NCBI RefSeq assembly: GCF_005145025.1
Contig: NZ_CP039697.1
Span: forward strand, 186,001 to 250,000
Direction of reading: 5' to 3'
Origin: Novosphingobium sp. EMRT-2
Lineage (GTDB): Bacteria; Pseudomonadota; Alphaproteobacteria; Sphingomonadales; Sphingomonadaceae
DNA length: 64,000 bases
The notes under the pieces are model-generated. The model was not told the DNA's origin. It made no database searches and saw only the letters and a program-made list of their open reading frames with translations. The position numbers and the translations under genes were made by a program. Below, piece by piece: positions 26,592-37,711 of this stretch; position 1 is the first letter of the stretch, and each line of letters starts with the position of its first letter.

Positions 26592-28265
26592 ATGGCCGAG
26601 CTTTCCTACGCCCCGATCATGCGCCCCGGCGTCGACCCGCACACCGCGCCGAACAAGCCGCCGCTGCCACCGATCGACTACGCGCTGCGCCACGAGGCGG
26701 GGCTGGTGATCGAACGCAATGTCGCCATCCCGCTGCGCGATGGCGTGCGCATCTACGCCGATATCTACCGTCCAGAAGGGCCGCGCGGCGAAGCCGACCT
26801 GCCGGTGCTGCTGTCGTGGAGCCCGTATGGCAAGCACGCGCAGTCCAACCAGGTGTTCTGGCCGCGATCCGGCGTGAATCCGGAATGGCTTTCGCCGCTG
26901 ACGCCGTTCGAAGGGGCTGACCCGGTCAAATGGGGCGCGCTTGGCTATGCCGTGGTCGTCGTCGATCCCCGCGGCGCATGGCTGTCCGAAGGCGATTTCC
27001 ACCACAACGGCGCGGTCGAGGCCAAGGACTGCGCCGATACGATCAACTGGCTGGCCGACCAGCCCTGGTCGAACGGCAAGGTCGGCATGACCGGGGTGTC
27101 CTACCTGGCGGCGATCCAGTTTTGGGTCGCTGCGCTGAACCCGCCCGCGCTCACCGCCATCAACCCGTGGGAAGGATTCACCGACTGGTATCGCGAATTC
27201 GCCTATCACGGCGGCATCCTGGAAACCGGGTTCCTGCCGCGCGCGTCCGACAACATCCGTTTCTCGCTGAACCACACCGAAGACACGTGGGAAAACGCGC
27301 AGGCCCATCCGCTGATGGATGCCTTCTGGCATTCGAAGGAGATCGACCTTGCCGCGATACGCACGCCGGCTTGGGTCGTCGCCAGCTGGTCGGACCAGGG
27401 GCTGCACACGCGCGGCACGCTGGAAGCCTTCAAGGCCATGTCCAGTCCGCGGAAATGGCTGGACGTGCATGGCCAGAAGAAGTGGGCACACTACTATCTG
27501 GCGCAAAGCCAGGCCCGGCGCGAGGCGTTCTTCGATCACTTCCTGAAGGACCGGCAGACCGCCCTGGCCGCGTGGCCGCCGGTCCGCATCGAGGTGCGCG
27601 AACGGCACGGCGAAGCGGTGGAGCGCGCGGAACAGGAATGGCCGCTTGCCCGCACGGCGCCCACGCCGCTGTGGCTGCATGCCGACGGCACGCTGAACGC
27701 GGATCGCCCCGACGGTTCTGCCGCGATCGCGTATGATGCCACCGCAGGCGAAGCCGTGTTCGACCATCGTTTCGAACAGGACACGGAACTGACCGGCCAC
27801 GCCAGCCTGCGCCTGTGGGTGGAGGCCGACGGGTCCGACGACATGGACCTGTTCGTGGCGCTGCAGAAGCTCGATCGCGACGGCCAGCCGCTTGGCCAGA
27901 CGTTCTACGCCTTCTTCGAGGACGGGCCGGTCGCGCTCGGTTGGCTTCGGGCCAGCCACCGCGAAACCGATCCGTCCAGAAGCACGCCGCTGCAACCGTT
28001 CCACACACACGTTCGCGAACAGCGGCTGGCGCCGGGCGATATCGTGCCGGTGAACATCGAGATCTGGCCATCCTCCACGCTTTTCCGCGCGGGAGAAACG
28101 CTCCGGATCGTGATCAAGGGCGCGGATATCTACGCCGAAGGCGTGCCGTTCCTGCCGTTCGCCCGCCACGAAGCCACGCACAACGCCGGTCGCCACATCA
28201 TCCACATCGGGCCGGAGCACGACTCGCACCTGCTGGTGCCGGTCGTCCCGGCGGCGGAAGGCTGA
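26592..28265 (+). CDS. CocE/NonD family alpha/beta hydrolase
   Basis: A 557-residue serine hydrolase of the CocE type (ester or amide hydrolysis). The N-terminal catalytic domain has LRDGVRIYADIYRPEG, VVVVDPRGAWLSEGDF and the nucleophile at S180 in GMTGVSYLAA. A helical cap follows, then a C-terminal jelly-roll domain with ASLRLWVEADGSDDMDLFV. HGQKKWAHYY probably carries the catalytic His. Start ATG 26592. No signal peptide is seen, so it is cytoplasmic. It is co-transcribed with the DUF3237 gene and followed by a TBDR gene after 117 bp. Confidence 0.88.
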   Translation: MAELSYAPIMRPGVDPHTAPNKPPLPPIDYALRHEAGLVIERNVAIPLRDGVRIYADIYRPEGPRGEADLPVLLSWSPYGKHAQSNQVFWPRSGVNPEWLSPLTPFEGADPVKWGALGYAVVVVDPRGAWLSEGDFHHNGAVEAKDCADTINWLADQPWSNGKVGMTGVSYLAAIQFWVAALNPPALTAINPWEGFTDWYREFAYHGGILETGFLPRASDNIRFSLNHTEDTWENAQAHPLMDAFWHSKEIDLAAIRTPAWVVASWSDQGLHTRGTLEAFKAMSSPRKWLDVHGQKKWAHYYLAQSQARREAFFDHFLKDRQTALAAWPPVRIEVRERHGEAVERAEQEWPLARTAPTPLWLHADGTLNADRPDGSAAIAYDATAGEAVFDHRFEQDTELTGHASLRLWVEADGSDDMDLFVALQKLDRDGQPLGQTFYAFFEDGPVALGWLRASHRETDPSRSTPLQPFHTHVREQRLAPGDIVPVNIEIWPSSTLFRAGETLRIVIKGADIYAEGVPFLPFARHEATHNAGRHIIHIGPEHDSHLLVPVVPAAEG

Positions 28266-28382
28266 CCGATGACCGTCCGGCACACCGCGATCCCGCAACC
28301 ATCCACCCATCGCCATCACCAGCCGAAAACCATCAAGGCCGCGCACAATTCTGCACGCAGGGCCGAACACGAGGAGGAAATC

Positions 28383-31331
28383 ATGAAGGGTTCCGAGTTC
28401 CGTACGGCGCCAAGCCGGACGTCCATCGCGCGCCGATCGCTGATGGCGACGGCCGCGCTCATGGCCTGCGCCGCCGGTGCGGCCCCCGCCTTCGCCGCCG
28501 ATCAGACCGCCGAACAGAGCGCGAGCGATGCCGCGTCACCCAATCAGGCGGCTCCCGACCAGGACCGCGAAATCATCGTCACCGGTTCGCGCCTGTCGAG
28601 CAGCGCCGGCTTCAACGCGCCCACCCCGGTCACCACGCTGGGCGCCGATCGCCTGACCAAGATGGCCTCGACCAACATCGGTGACGCCCTGGCCTCGCTG
28701 CCGTCGTTCCGCGCCTCGTCCTCGCCTTCCAACTCCGTGGTCGGATCGAACATCAGCCCGGTCAACGCGGGTGCCCGCATCGCCGACTTGCGCGGCCTCG
28801 GCCCGACGCGCACACTGGTGCTGGTCAACAACCAGCGCTTCGCGCCCAGCACGTCCACGGGCACGGTGGATCTCAACCTGATCCCGACGCTGCTGATCCA
28901 GCGCACCGATGTCGTGACCGGGGGCGCATCAGCGGCCTACGGCTCGGACGCGGTATCGGGCGTCATCAACATCATTCTCAACAGGCATCTGCAGGGGGTG
29001 AAGACCAATGCCGGCTTCGGCGTCAGTGACCGCGGGGACGGCAAGAACTACTTCGCGCAGATCGCGGCCGGAACCAGCTTTGCCGATGGGCGCGGCCACG
29101 TTGTGTTCGGCGCGGAATACGACAAGGACGAAGGCGTGGGCGGTTGCTACACGCGTACCTATTGCTCCAACGAAGTGGGCAACCTGACGCAGACCGCGGG
29201 TGCGAACGGACGGCCCGCCAACAACATTGCCTACAACGTGCATACCGCGACGCTCACGCCGGGCGGGCTGATCACCGGGACGGTCAACGCGGCGGGCGTG
29301 CGCTCGGCGGCGCGGGGTGGCGTGCTGGGCGGCATCCAGTTCGACGCGAACGGCAACCCCACGACGTTCAATTACGGGCAGAACGCGGGCGCGCTGTTCA
29401 TGGAAGGCGGCACCGGGGCCGGCCTCAACAGCTTCTTCGGCGATCCGGCGCTGTCCATCCCGGTCACGCGCTACAACGGCTATGGCCACTTCGAATACGA
29501 AGCATCGGATGCGTTCACGGGCTTTGCCGACATCAGCTACGGCCATGTCGTGGGCTATACCAGCGGACCGGAAGTCCGTGACGGTGGCTTCCCCGGCAAC
29601 GGCAGCCTCATCAAGATCGACAACCCGTTCCTGCCGCAATCGATCAAGACGACCATGGCGAACAACGGCATCACCGGGCTGGTGATCGGCAAGCTGGGCA
29701 CCAACTTCGGCCAGATCGACAGCGTATCGAAGCGCGATACCTATCGCCTGGTTGCGGGCGGCAACGGCCAGATCAACAGCAACTGGGCGTGGGACGCCTA
29801 TATCCAGTACGGCATTACCGACTACCATCAGTCCACGGTGAACGACCGGATCACGGCGAACTATGCCAACGCGATCGACGCGGTCGCCGATCCCGTGACC
29901 GGCAAGCCGATCTGCCGCATCGCGCTGACCAACCCGGGCACCAATTGCGTGGCGCTGAACATCCTGGGCCAGGGCGCGCCGTCGCCCGAAGCCAAGGCCT
30001 ATGCCTTCGGCACCACCAAGCAGCGGACCGAGTTCACCCAGCTTGTCGGCGCGGCCAACCTCCATGGCACGCTGTTCGATACCTGGGCAGGCCCGGTGAA
30101 GATCGCGACCGGCGCGGAAGCGCGGCGTGACCAATTGACGATCACGGTCGACCCGATCTCCGCCGCCAACGGGTTCTACGTTTACAACGCGACGCCCGCG
30201 AAGGGCCACGTCACGGTGACGGAAGGCTATCTCGAAGCGGGCATTCCGCTGCTGAAGGACAGCCCCCTTGGCCGCAGCCTGGACCTGAACGGCGCAGTCC
30301 GCCGCACGCACTACAACACGGCAAGCCAGACCGTTTCGAACAGCTTCAACGCCACCACCTGGAAAGTAGGCGCGACCTACAAGCCGGTGGACGAAGTGCT
30401 GCTGCGGATCACCGAATCGCAGGATATCCGCGCGCCCAACACGTCGGAACTGTTCACCACGCCCGTCACCGGCGTCGCCGCGATTTCCGACACCAAGACC
30501 GGCAGCCAGGTGTTCGCCAACGTCTATACCGGCGGCAACATCAACCTGAAGCCGGAAACCGCGCGGACCTTTACGGCGGGCATCACCCTGCAACCGCAAG
30601 GGGCGCTCAACGGGCTGCGGTTCTCGCTGGACTTCTACAAGATCCGCATTCGCGACGCGATCGCCACGCTCGGCGCGCAGGTCATCGTCAACACCTGCAA
30701 CACCAGCGGCGCGTCGGACATCTGCGGGCTCGTCACCCGCAATTCCAGCGGCATCCTGCAATCCGTGTCGGTGGTCTATCTGAACCTCAACCGGCAGGAT
30801 CTGAAGGGCCTGGACATCGAGGGCAGCTACCACATGGCGCTGGGGTCGGATTCGGCTCTGGACCTGCGCGCGCTGGCGACGCACACCTTCAAGCTGACCA
30901 ACAGCGCGGTGGTGTTGCCGGGCACGAAGACGCCGGTTGATCGCGCGGGCGACAACGGCCTGAACGGCGTGCCTTCCTGGGTGGTCGATGGCTTCGCGTC
31001 GCTCACGATCAAGCGGCTGACGCTGAACCTGCAGGGGCACTTCATCTCGGCCGGCAAGTACGATGCCTCACTGGTCGGCCCCGAAGACGCGGGATACAGC
31101 GTAACGGCGGTCAACAGCATCAACACCAACCGGGTGCCGTCGCGGTTCTACACCAACCTTGGCGCCAGCTTCGACCTGATCAAGACCGGCACGCGGACGC
31201 TGCAGGCCTATGTCAACGTCACCAACCTGTTCAACGTGATGCCGCCCCCGCTGTGGAACGGCAACAACAACTCGGTGTACTACGACGTGATCGGCCGTCG
31301 CTACCGGATGGGCATCCGTTACGACTTCTGA
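28383..31331 (+). CDS. TonB-dependent receptor ([12 protein letters not shown] subtype)
   Basis: A 982-residue outer-membrane receptor. The signal peptide is residues 1-38, ending APAFA. The plug domain has [14 protein letters not shown] and [20 protein letters not shown]. The barrel ends [13 protein letters not shown] 28383 is preceded by GAGGAGGAAA. It is close in type to the receptor at 51456; both are followed directly by an exported hydrolase. It likely imports a large or esterified compound that the next two secreted esterases process. A strong hairpin (31337-31371) follows it. Confidence 0.93.
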   Translation: MKGSEFRTAPSRTSIARRSLMATAALMACAAGAAPAFAADQTAEQSASDAASPNQAAPDQDREIIVTGSRLSSSAGFNAPTPVTTLGADRLTKMASTNIGDALASLPSFRASSSPSNSVVGSNISPVNAGARIADLRGLGPTRTLVLVNNQRFAPSTSTGTVDLNLIPTLLIQRTDVVTGGASAAYGSDAVSGVINIILNRHLQGVKTNAGFGVSDRGDGKNYFAQIAAGTSFADGRGHVVFGAEYDKDEGVGGCYTRTYCSNEVGNLTQTAGANGRPANNIAYNVHTATLTPGGLITGTVNAAGVRSAARGGVLGGIQFDANGNPTTFNYGQNAGALFMEGGTGAGLNSFFGDPALSIPVTRYNGYGHFEYEASDAFTGFADISYGHVVGYTSGPEVRDGGFPGNGSLIKIDNPFLPQSIKTTMANNGITGLVIGKLGTNFGQIDSVSKRDTYRLVAGGNGQINSNWAWDAYIQYGITDYHQSTVNDRITANYANAIDAVADPVTGKPICRIALTNPGTNCVALNILGQGAPSPEAKAYAFGTTKQRTEFTQLVGAANLHGTLFDTWAGPVKIATGAEARRDQLTITVDPISAANGFYVYNATPAKGHVTVTEGYLEAGIPLLKDSPLGRSLDLNGAVRRTHYNTASQTVSNSFNATTWKVGATYKPVDEVLLRITESQDIRAPNTSELFTTPVTGVAAISDTKTGSQVFANVYTGGNINLKPETARTFTAGITLQPQGALNGLRFSLDFYKIRIRDAIATLGAQVIVNTCNTSGASDICGLVTRNSSGILQSVSVVYLNLNRQDLKGLDIEGSYHMALGSDSALDLRALATHTFKLTNSAVVLPGTKTPVDRAGDNGLNGVPSWVVDGFASLTIKRLTLNLQGHFISAGKYDASLVGPEDAGYSVTAVNSINTNRVPSRFYTNLGASFDLIKTGTRTLQAYVNVTNLFNVMPPPLWNGNNNSVYYDVIGRRYRMGIRYDF

Positions 31332-31336
31332 TCCTT

Positions 31337-31371
31337 ACCGGCCCCGGCGGCGCGCTGCCGCCGGGGCCGGT
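31337..31371 (+). terminator. Strong hairpin after the TonB receptor gene
   Basis: Perfect 15-bp arms ACCGGCCCCGGCGGC (31337-31351) and GCCGCCGGGGCCGGT (31357-31371) with a 5-nt loop, followed by TCCATTTT. The T-run is short, so it may act as an attenuator between the receptor and the esterase genes rather than as a full stop. Confidence 0.65.
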
Positions 31372-31393
31372 TCCATTTTGCGGAAGTGATACC

Positions 31394-33001
31394 ATGGCCG
31401 ACCGTTCGAAATCCGCCAGCCGCACGATGCCCTCCGGCGTCCATCGGCGCGCGGTGCTGGCTGGCGGCGCGGCGGCCGGAGCCATGCTGCTCGCCCCGGC
31501 AAGGGCGGTGGCGGCCGCGCCCGTGGCCGGGACGAAGGCCGGCATGGTGCGCGGCACCGTCGAGGACGGCGTGCTCGTCTTCCGCGGCGTGCCTTATGGC
31601 GCGCCCACGGGCGACGCGCGGCGCTTTCTGCCGCCCGAACCGCCTGTCCCTTGGAACGGCGTGCGCGACGCGACCGGTTTCGGCGACGAATGCCCGCAGC
31701 TGGCTCCACCCGGGCACGGCGGCACCAAGCCCCCGCCGCAGAGCGAGGACTGCCTTGTCCTCAACGTGTGGACGCCCGGGCTGGCCGATAGCGGCAAGCG
31801 GCCCGTCATGGTCTGGGTCCATGGCGGCGGCTTTGCCCTTGGCGCGGGCGATTCACCGGTCAACGATGGCGTGCAGCTGTGCCGCAGGCGCGATGTCGTG
31901 CTGGTGGCGATCAACCACCGCTTGAACGCGTTCGGCTATCTCCACTTCGGTGACCTCGCAAAGCCCGGCGGCGCGGTTTCCAACGTCGGGCAACTCGATA
32001 TCGTGGCGGCGCTGCGCTGGGTGCGCGACAACATCGCCGCGTTCGGGGCCGATCCCACCAACGTAACGGTGTTCGGCCAATCGGGCGGCGGATCGAAGGT
32101 CGCCGCGCTGCTCGCGATGCCGTCCGCGCGCGGGCTGTTCCATCGCGCGATACTGGAAAGCGGGTTCGGCACCTACACGATCGCGCCCGAGGACGGGCTG
32201 CGGATAACGCGCGCACTGTTCGCCGAACTCGGGGTCGCGGCCGGGGATATCGACGCCCTCCGCACGGTGCCGACGGACACGATCCTGGCGGCACTGCAAC
32301 GCGTGACCAAGGGGGATCCCACGCAAGGCCCGGGCATCGTCGCGGATGGAACCGTGCTGCCCCACACCCCGTTCGGTGCCGATGCCCCGCCGATCGCGCC
32401 GGATATTCCGCTGATTGTGGGCCATACCGCCACCGAAACGACGGTGCTTTTCCCGCCGCCCAATGCCTTCACGCTCGACTGGCCGGACCTGCCCGCGCTT
32501 CTCGCGCCCAAGGTCAACGATGCCGAGACGCTGATCGCCGGCTTCCGTGCGCTGCGACCCGCCGCGAGCGCCAGCGACATCTATTTCGCGATCACCACCG
32601 AACTCGGCATGGGCCGCAACGCCCGCATCGCGGCCGACAAGCACGCCGCCCTGCACCGCGCGCCGGTGTTCGCCTACCTGCTGGAATGGCGCACCCCGGT
32701 GCAGGACGGCAAGCTGCGCAGCCCGCACGGGCTGGAACTGCCGCTGGTGTTCGACACCGTGGACAAGGCGGCGGGCACGATCGGCACCGGCGCGGCGCAG
32801 GCACAACAGCTGGCCGATGTAATGAGCGCGGCCTGGACCAACTTCGCCCGCACCGGCGACCCCAACGGCCCGGGCGTCCCGCGCTGGCCGGCCTATGCCC
32901 TGCCCCGGCGGGAAACGATGGTAATCGACCTGCCCTGGGCGGTGAAGGCCGATCCGCTGGGCGCCGAACAGGCGCTGATCGCGGCGCATATCAAGGCATG
33001 A
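31394..33001 (+). CDS. Exported type B carboxylesterase
   Basis: A 535-residue carboxylesterase/lipase of the type B family. A Tat-type leader is visible: [24 protein letters not shown] (RR at residues 18-19), so it is periplasmic or outside. Motifs are [33 protein letters not shown] (oxyanion) and the nucleophile S230 in [18 protein letters not shown] is near the usual His region. Start at ATG 31394. Its stop overlaps the next gene (ATGA at 32998-33001). With the tannase it suggests cleavage of plant-type esters at the cell surface. Confidence 0.9.
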   Translation: MADRSKSASRTMPSGVHRRAVLAGGAAAGAMLLAPARAVAAAPVAGTKAGMVRGTVEDGVLVFRGVPYGAPTGDARRFLPPEPPVPWNGVRDATGFGDECPQLAPPGHGGTKPPPQSEDCLVLNVWTPGLADSGKRPVMVWVHGGGFALGAGDSPVNDGVQLCRRRDVVLVAINHRLNAFGYLHFGDLAKPGGAVSNVGQLDIVAALRWVRDNIAAFGADPTNVTVFGQSGGGSKVAALLAMPSARGLFHRAILESGFGTYTIAPEDGLRITRALFAELGVAAGDIDALRTVPTDTILAALQRVTKGDPTQGPGIVADGTVLPHTPFGADAPPIAPDIPLIVGHTATETTVLFPPPNAFTLDWPDLPALLAPKVNDAETLIAGFRALRPAASASDIYFAITTELGMGRNARIAADKHAALHRAPVFAYLLEWRTPVQDGKLRSPHGLELPLVFDTVDKAAGTIGTGAAQAQQLADVMSAAWTNFARTGDPNGPGVPRWPAYALPRRETMVIDLPWAVKADPLGAEQALIAAHIKA

Positions 33002-34665
33002 CCTGGAGGACCATCGTTGCGCACTTGTCGGCGATGCTCGCATCGCTGGTCCTGCTGATCGCGCCGGCCGGCAGCGATTTCGCCGCGCGCGCGGCGCAGC
33101 CGGCCCCCGTGGCGCCGCTGGTCCCGCTGCCGCAGCGGCCGGCCATCGCCCCGGTGCTGCCGTGCAAGGCGCTCGTCACGCCGGTGACGGCCTATGCGGG
33201 CGGCATCGGCTACCGCGTTCTTACCGCGACCGAGGACAACCCCAGCGCAGACCGACCCGCCAATTGCCTCGTCAAGGGCTATGCCGCGCCGCAGACGCAG
33301 TTCGAATTGCACCTACCGCTGCACAGCTACACCGGCCGCTATCTGCAAGGCGGCTGCGGCGGCATGTGCGGTGTGATTTCGGATTCGATCGTGCCATGGT
33401 GCAGCAACGCGCATATCGCCAGCGGCGCCTTCGCGGTCGCCTACAACAACGGTGGTCATTTTTCCGCGGGGATCGGCGATGCCACGTGGGCGGTCGATCC
33501 CGAATTGCGGATGCAGTTCGCGCACAAGGCCACGCACGCCACCGCGCTGGCCGCCAAGGCGATCATCACGCGCTTTTATGGGCAAGCGCCCGATCACGCC
33601 TATTTCGTCGGCTGTTCGGGCGGCGGGCGCGAAGCCTTGATGGAAACGCAGCGCTACCCGGACGATTTCGACGGCGTCGTCGCCGGTTCGTCCGTATCGA
33701 TGCCGGCCGCGATGCAGTTGTTCCTGTGGGAAGCGCAAAAGGGCCTCGATGCCGATGGACGCGCGATCTTCACGCCGGAGGCGGTCATGACACTGCATCG
33801 GGCGGTGCTGGCTGCGTGCGACCGGATCGATGGCATTCCCGATGGCCAGATCGACGATCCGCGCGCATGCCGCTACGATCCGGCCCCGCTGCTGTGCGCG
33901 GGGAACGCTCCATCGGACGGGCCGTGCCTCACCGCTTCGCAGATCGACGCCGCGCACGCCTATTACCGCGGCCCCACAGACGCCGACGGAACCGCGCTGT
34001 TCCCCGGCGGCGCGCCCTATGGCTCGGAACTCGGCTGGGTGGGACCGGGCGCCGCCACGCAGACCGGCAAGTTCGCAGCGGAATCGTTCATCAAGCTGCT
34101 GTTGCTGCCCGGCGAACTGCCCGAAAGTTTCAGCTGGCGCGACTGGCGCTTCACCCGCGCCAGCCTCAACCGGCTGCTGAAGGCCGGGGAACCTTTCGAC
34201 GCCACGGACCCCGATCTGACCGCCTTCCGCGATCGCGGCGGCAAGCTGATCCTTTGGCAGGGCATGGCCGACAACGCCGCCGGCGCGCGCGGCATGCTCG
34301 ATTACTACCAGGCGGTGCGCGAACGGATGGGCGGACTGGATGCGGCGCGCCGGTTCGCGCGCCTGTTCCCCGTGCCCGGCGGCTACCACTGCCGGGGCGG
34401 CTATGTGCCCTATGACCAGGATTTCCTGGGCGCGATGGTGAACTGGGTGGAGCGCGGAACAGCGCCCGACAGCATCATGGCCACCGCACCGCTGGGCGAT
34501 GGCTCCGTCCGCACCCGCCCGCTCTACGCCTACCCCACGCCGACCCACTACCGGGGCGGCGACGTCAACGATCCGCGATCGTTTTCTCCGGGCACGCTGA
34601 AGCACGAACCCGTGGATGGCTTCGCCTGGCCCGGATCGAAAGCGCGGGACAGGAGCGGATTATGA
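32998..34665 (+). CDS. Tannase/feruloyl esterase family protein
   Basis: A 555-residue secreted esterase of the tannase family. The N-terminus has a signal peptide ([22 protein letters not shown]). The nucleophile is S207 in [12 protein letters not shown]. The CS-D-HC pattern of this family is present: C206-S207, an Asp in [10 protein letters not shown], and HC in GGYHCRGGY. The lid region (about 240-330) contains paired Cys as in feruloyl esterase B. ATG overlaps the upstream carboxylesterase stop. Family members release gallate, ferulate or similar acids. A remnant of a related gene is found at 50507-50851. Confidence 0.9.
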   Translation: MTWRTIVAHLSAMLASLVLLIAPAGSDFAARAAQPAPVAPLVPLPQRPAIAPVLPCKALVTPVTAYAGGIGYRVLTATEDNPSADRPANCLVKGYAAPQTQFELHLPLHSYTGRYLQGGCGGMCGVISDSIVPWCSNAHIASGAFAVAYNNGGHFSAGIGDATWAVDPELRMQFAHKATHATALAAKAIITRFYGQAPDHAYFVGCSGGGREALMETQRYPDDFDGVVAGSSVSMPAAMQLFLWEAQKGLDADGRAIFTPEAVMTLHRAVLAACDRIDGIPDGQIDDPRACRYDPAPLLCAGNAPSDGPCLTASQIDAAHAYYRGPTDADGTALFPGGAPYGSELGWVGPGAATQTGKFAAESFIKLLLLPGELPESFSWRDWRFTRASLNRLLKAGEPFDATDPDLTAFRDRGGKLILWQGMADNAAGARGMLDYYQAVRERMGGLDAARRFARLFPVPGGYHCRGGYVPYDQDFLGAMVNWVERGTAPDSIMATAPLGDGSVRTRPLYAYPTPTHYRGGDVNDPRSFSPGTLKHEPVDGFAWPGSKARDRSGL

Positions 34666-34950
34666 CGGAAGGCGAGATTCATCGCCCCGCGATGCCTGAC
34701 GGCAGCCGAAACATCCGCAAAGGCGGTACGTTCCTGAGAAAGCCGGAATAGCCGGCGCTTGTACCTGTCCAAAGGGGCTGCCCGGATACGGCCCCTCCCC
34801 GGCCCCGTTCCCGGTCAGCCAGGGAGATTCTGCCCGGCAGCAATATATTGCAATGCAACATCCCTAGGCCAGAAAAGTTTGCTCGCTAGGTGGCCGTTTC
34901 TGATAATCGATTGTCATCCGTCAAAGGAACGAAGCGGTTCGCGACAGGGG
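34666..34950. other. Gap before the secretion-type operon
   Basis: About 285 bp without a supported gene. GGGGC/GCCCC arms are seen near 34775-34797 but without a T-tract. The open frame of the next gene extends back to 34759 through this gap, but that part has no family similarity that I can see. The region presumably holds the promoter of the ABC-HlyD-TolC operon. Confidence 0.4.
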
Positions 34951-36639
34951 GTGAAATTGGCTGGTGAGCGTATCGGTCTGCGGCAGGCGGCTGCCTGGCT
35001 GGCGGAAATCGTCGGCCCCGACCGAAACTATGTGAACGTCGGCATCGTCTATACCGTGGCGATCAGCCTGTTGTCGCTGGCAACGCCGATTTCGGTGCAG
35101 CTGCTGATAAACTCGGTGGCGCGCACCGCGCAGGTCGCGCCCTTGTGGATTCTCTCGGGCGTGCTGCTGGTGCTGCTGCTGGTGGTCGCGGGGCTGAGCG
35201 CGCTGCGGATCTATCTGCTCGCCATCTTCGAGCGTCGCATCTTCGCGCGCGTGGTGGCCGAGATCACGGTTCGCGCGGTTCATGCCCGGAACCCGTTCTT
35301 CGCCGACGCGCGCTCCGGCAGCCTGTTCAACCGCTATTTCGACATGGCCATCATCCAGAAGTCGGTGCCCAGCCTTGTCATCGGGGCCTTCACGATCATC
35401 CTGCAGGGCGCGGTCGGCCTGCTGGTGACGAGCTTCTACCATCCCTTCTTCCTGGCGTTCAATCTGGTGCTGGTCCTGGTCTGCCTTGCGATCTGGCTGA
35501 TCTGGCGCCACGGCGCGATCAGCGGCGCGGTCGGCCTCAGCCACGCCAAGCACAACGCCGCGCACTGGCTCGAAAGCGTCGGCGCGTCGAACGGCTTCTA
35601 CCAGTCCGCCCGCCATCTCGACTTCGCGATGGACCGCTCGGAAGCGGTGACGGCGGACTACATCAAGGCCCACCGCCGCTACTTCCGGTACAGCTTCGCC
35701 CAGACCCTCGGCTACTTCCTCGTCTATGCCTTCGCGGCAGCGGCCCTGCTGGCGCTCGGCGGCAGCCTGATCCTTGCCGGGCAACTCTCGATCGGTCAGC
35801 TGGTCGCCGCGGAACTGATCCTGTCCGGCGTGTTCTATGGCATCTACCAGCTCGGCTGGTATCTCGACACCTTCTACGATCTCGTCGCGAGCAGCGAAGA
35901 ACTCTCGCTGGTCTTCGCCATTCCGCAGGAGCGCCCTGGCCAGCGGGGCGAGGCGCCGCGCGATGGTTCGTTGCGCTTTCGCGGTGTCGATTTCGATGGC
36001 GTCCACCTCGATTTCGCGATCGCGGGTGGCGAACAGGCCGTCATTCTGGCCGAGCCCGGCGTGGAGAACACGCTTGCCCTGCTGCTCAAGCGCCATATCA
36101 CTCCCAAGGGCGGCTTCGTCTCGATCGGGGGCAGCGAACTGGGCAGCCTCAACATGTACCTTCTGCGATCGGCGGTCACGGTACTCAACCGGCCAACCAT
36201 CGTCGATGTCACGTTGCGCGAATACCTGACGCTGGCCGAGGGACGAAACGGGGATGGGGCGACGACCATGCGGGCGCTGGAACGGGTTGGCCTGCTCGCC
36301 CGCCTCGCCAGCCTGCCCAACGGTCTGGACACCCAGCTCGCCAGTTCGGGCTCGCCGCTTTCGATCGTCGAGGTGATGCAGCTCAAGCTGGCCAACGCCC
36401 TGCTCAGCAGACCCCGCGTTCTGGTCATGTCACAGCTTTTCGACATGATGCCGCTGGGCGTCCTCAAGGCGACGCTGGCCGAACTGCGGCAGAACGGCAC
36501 CACCGTCTTGCTCAGCACTGGCCGGCCCGAAGCGCTCGATCTCGATGCCTGGTACTGGCTTGGCGCGCGCGAGCAGTACCGCTTCGCCGACAAGGCCGCG
36601 TTCATGCGCTTCATCGCCGAACGGGAGGTGCGGCCATGA
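34951..36639 (+). CDS. ABC transporter-like protein with degenerate ATPase domain
   Basis: A 562-residue fusion of a six-helix type I exporter membrane domain (about residues 20-320) and a C-terminal nucleotide-binding-like domain. The ATPase motifs are lost: AEPGVENT replaces the Walker A loop (no Lys), SSGSPLS replaces LSGGQ, VLVMSQLFD replaces the Walker B DE, and STGRPE replaces the H-loop His. Start may be GTG 34951 or TTG 34957; AGGGG (34946) is at ideal distance only from the TTG. It is followed by HlyD (4-bp overlap) and TolC-like genes, so it belongs to a type I-like export system; energy coupling by this protein alone is doubtful. Confidence 0.85.
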   Translation: MKLAGERIGLRQAAAWLAEIVGPDRNYVNVGIVYTVAISLLSLATPISVQLLINSVARTAQVAPLWILSGVLLVLLLVVAGLSALRIYLLAIFERRIFARVVAEITVRAVHARNPFFADARSGSLFNRYFDMAIIQKSVPSLVIGAFTIILQGAVGLLVTSFYHPFFLAFNLVLVLVCLAIWLIWRHGAISGAVGLSHAKHNAAHWLESVGASNGFYQSARHLDFAMDRSEAVTADYIKAHRRYFRYSFAQTLGYFLVYAFAAAALLALGGSLILAGQLSIGQLVAAELILSGVFYGIYQLGWYLDTFYDLVASSEELSLVFAIPQERPGQRGEAPRDGSLRFRGVDFDGVHLDFAIAGGEQAVILAEPGVENTLALLLKRHITPKGGFVSIGGSELGSLNMYLLRSAVTVLNRPTIVDVTLREYLTLAEGRNGDGATTMRALERVGLLARLASLPNGLDTQLASSGSPLSIVEVMQLKLANALLSRPRVLVMSQLFDMMPLGVLKATLAELRQNGTTVLLSTGRPEALDLDAWYWLGAREQYRFADKAAFMRFIAEREVRP

Positions 36640-37709
36640 CGCTGGACAAAACCCAGATGGAGCACTTCCCCTCGCTGGCACGGCTGCGCCCGCCGCGCGT
36701 GGTAACGACCGTCGCATGGCTCATCCTCGTGGGCATCGTGCTTGCCGGCGCGATCCTGTTCGTGCCCTGGCTGCAGACTGCCCAGGGCGGCGGACAGATC
36801 ACCACGCTGAACGCCGAAGACCGCGCCCGCGACGTCTCTTCGCTGGTCGGTGGCCGCGTGGAGGAATTCTACGTGAAGGATGGCGATTTCGTCCGTGCGG
36901 GCGATCCGATCGTTCGCGTGGTCGACGTCGATCCCGACTTCCTCGAACGGCTCGCCGGCGAGAAGGCGCAAGTCGAGGCACAGATCGCCGCCGTCCAGCA
37001 GGCGCGCGCGACCGCCGCGATCGACGTGGGGCGCAGCGGCCAGCTCTATGCCGAGGGTCTGGCATCCCGCCGCGACTACGAACAGACGCAGATCAAGGTC
37101 GCGGAAGCCGACGCCAAACTGGCCGAAGCCCGGGCCAAGCTGAAGCAGATCGAGATCAAGCTGGCGCAAAACTCGGCGCAGATCGTCACCGCGCCGCGCG
37201 ACGGGCGCGTCCAGAACCTCAACGCGGCCGCGGGCGGCTCGCTGATCTCCTCGGGCACAGTACTTGCCACGATCGCGCCCGAGCGTATCGCCCGCGCGGT
37301 CGAGCTGTACATAGACGGTCGGGATATCCCGCTGGTCGAACCGGGCCGCCCGGTGCGGCTCGAGTTCGAAGGCTTCCCGGCGTTCCAGTTCAGCGGATGG
37401 CCGGGCTTTGCCGTGGGCATTTACGATGGCCGCGTGCGCTCGGTCGATCCCACCCCGCGCAGCGACGGGCTGTTTCGCGTCCTCGTCGAACAGGCGCCGA
37501 ACAAGACCGCCTGGCCCGAGCGCCGCTTCGTGCGCCAGGGCAGCAAGGTGCTCGGCTGGATTCAAGGCGACACCGTCCCCGTCTGGTACGAGCTGTGGCG
37601 TCAGCTCAACGACTTCCCGCTCAATTTCGGAGTGGCCAGCCCGGCCGGCGAGAAGGAGGCAAAGGCTGCGAAGGAGGACAAGAGCTCGATCGAGAAGAAG
37701 AAGAAGTGA
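36636..37709 (+). CDS. HlyD-family membrane fusion protein
   Basis: A 357-residue periplasmic adaptor. One N-terminal membrane segment (VVTTVAWLILVGIVLAGAIL) is followed by a barrel/lipoyl part (VGGRVEEFYVKDGDFVRAGD). A long coiled coil (about residues 95-170) has AQVEAQIAAVQQARATAAI and AEADAKLAEARAKLKQIEIK. The lipoyl half closes with GRVQNLNAAAGGSLISSG, and the C-terminus ends in a charged Lys-rich tail. The start overlaps the ABC gene by 4 bp and the TolC-like gene begins 3 bp after its stop. It links the inner membrane protein to the outer membrane channel. Confidence 0.9.
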   Translation: MTLDKTQMEHFPSLARLRPPRVVTTVAWLILVGIVLAGAILFVPWLQTAQGGGQITTLNAEDRARDVSSLVGGRVEEFYVKDGDFVRAGDPIVRVVDVDPDFLERLAGEKAQVEAQIAAVQQARATAAIDVGRSGQLYAEGLASRRDYEQTQIKVAEADAKLAEARAKLKQIEIKLAQNSAQIVTAPRDGRVQNLNAAAGGSLISSGTVLATIAPERIARAVELYIDGRDIPLVEPGRPVRLEFEGFPAFQFSGWPGFAVGIYDGRVRSVDPTPRSDGLFRVLVEQAPNKTAWPERRFVRQGSKVLGWIQGDTVPVWYELWRQLNDFPLNFGVASPAGEKEAKAAKEDKSSIEKKKK

Positions 37710-37711
37710 TC

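Noticed and set aside
29000..31040. 703-codon minus-strand frame inside the TBDR gene
   Set aside because: Mirror frame of a strongly supported receptor; its His/Arg/Val-rich translation has no recognisable domain.
34759..34950. N-terminal extension of the ABC protein to 34759
   Set aside because: No ribosome site and no membrane or domain similarity in the first 64 codons; the composition fits intergenic DNA.
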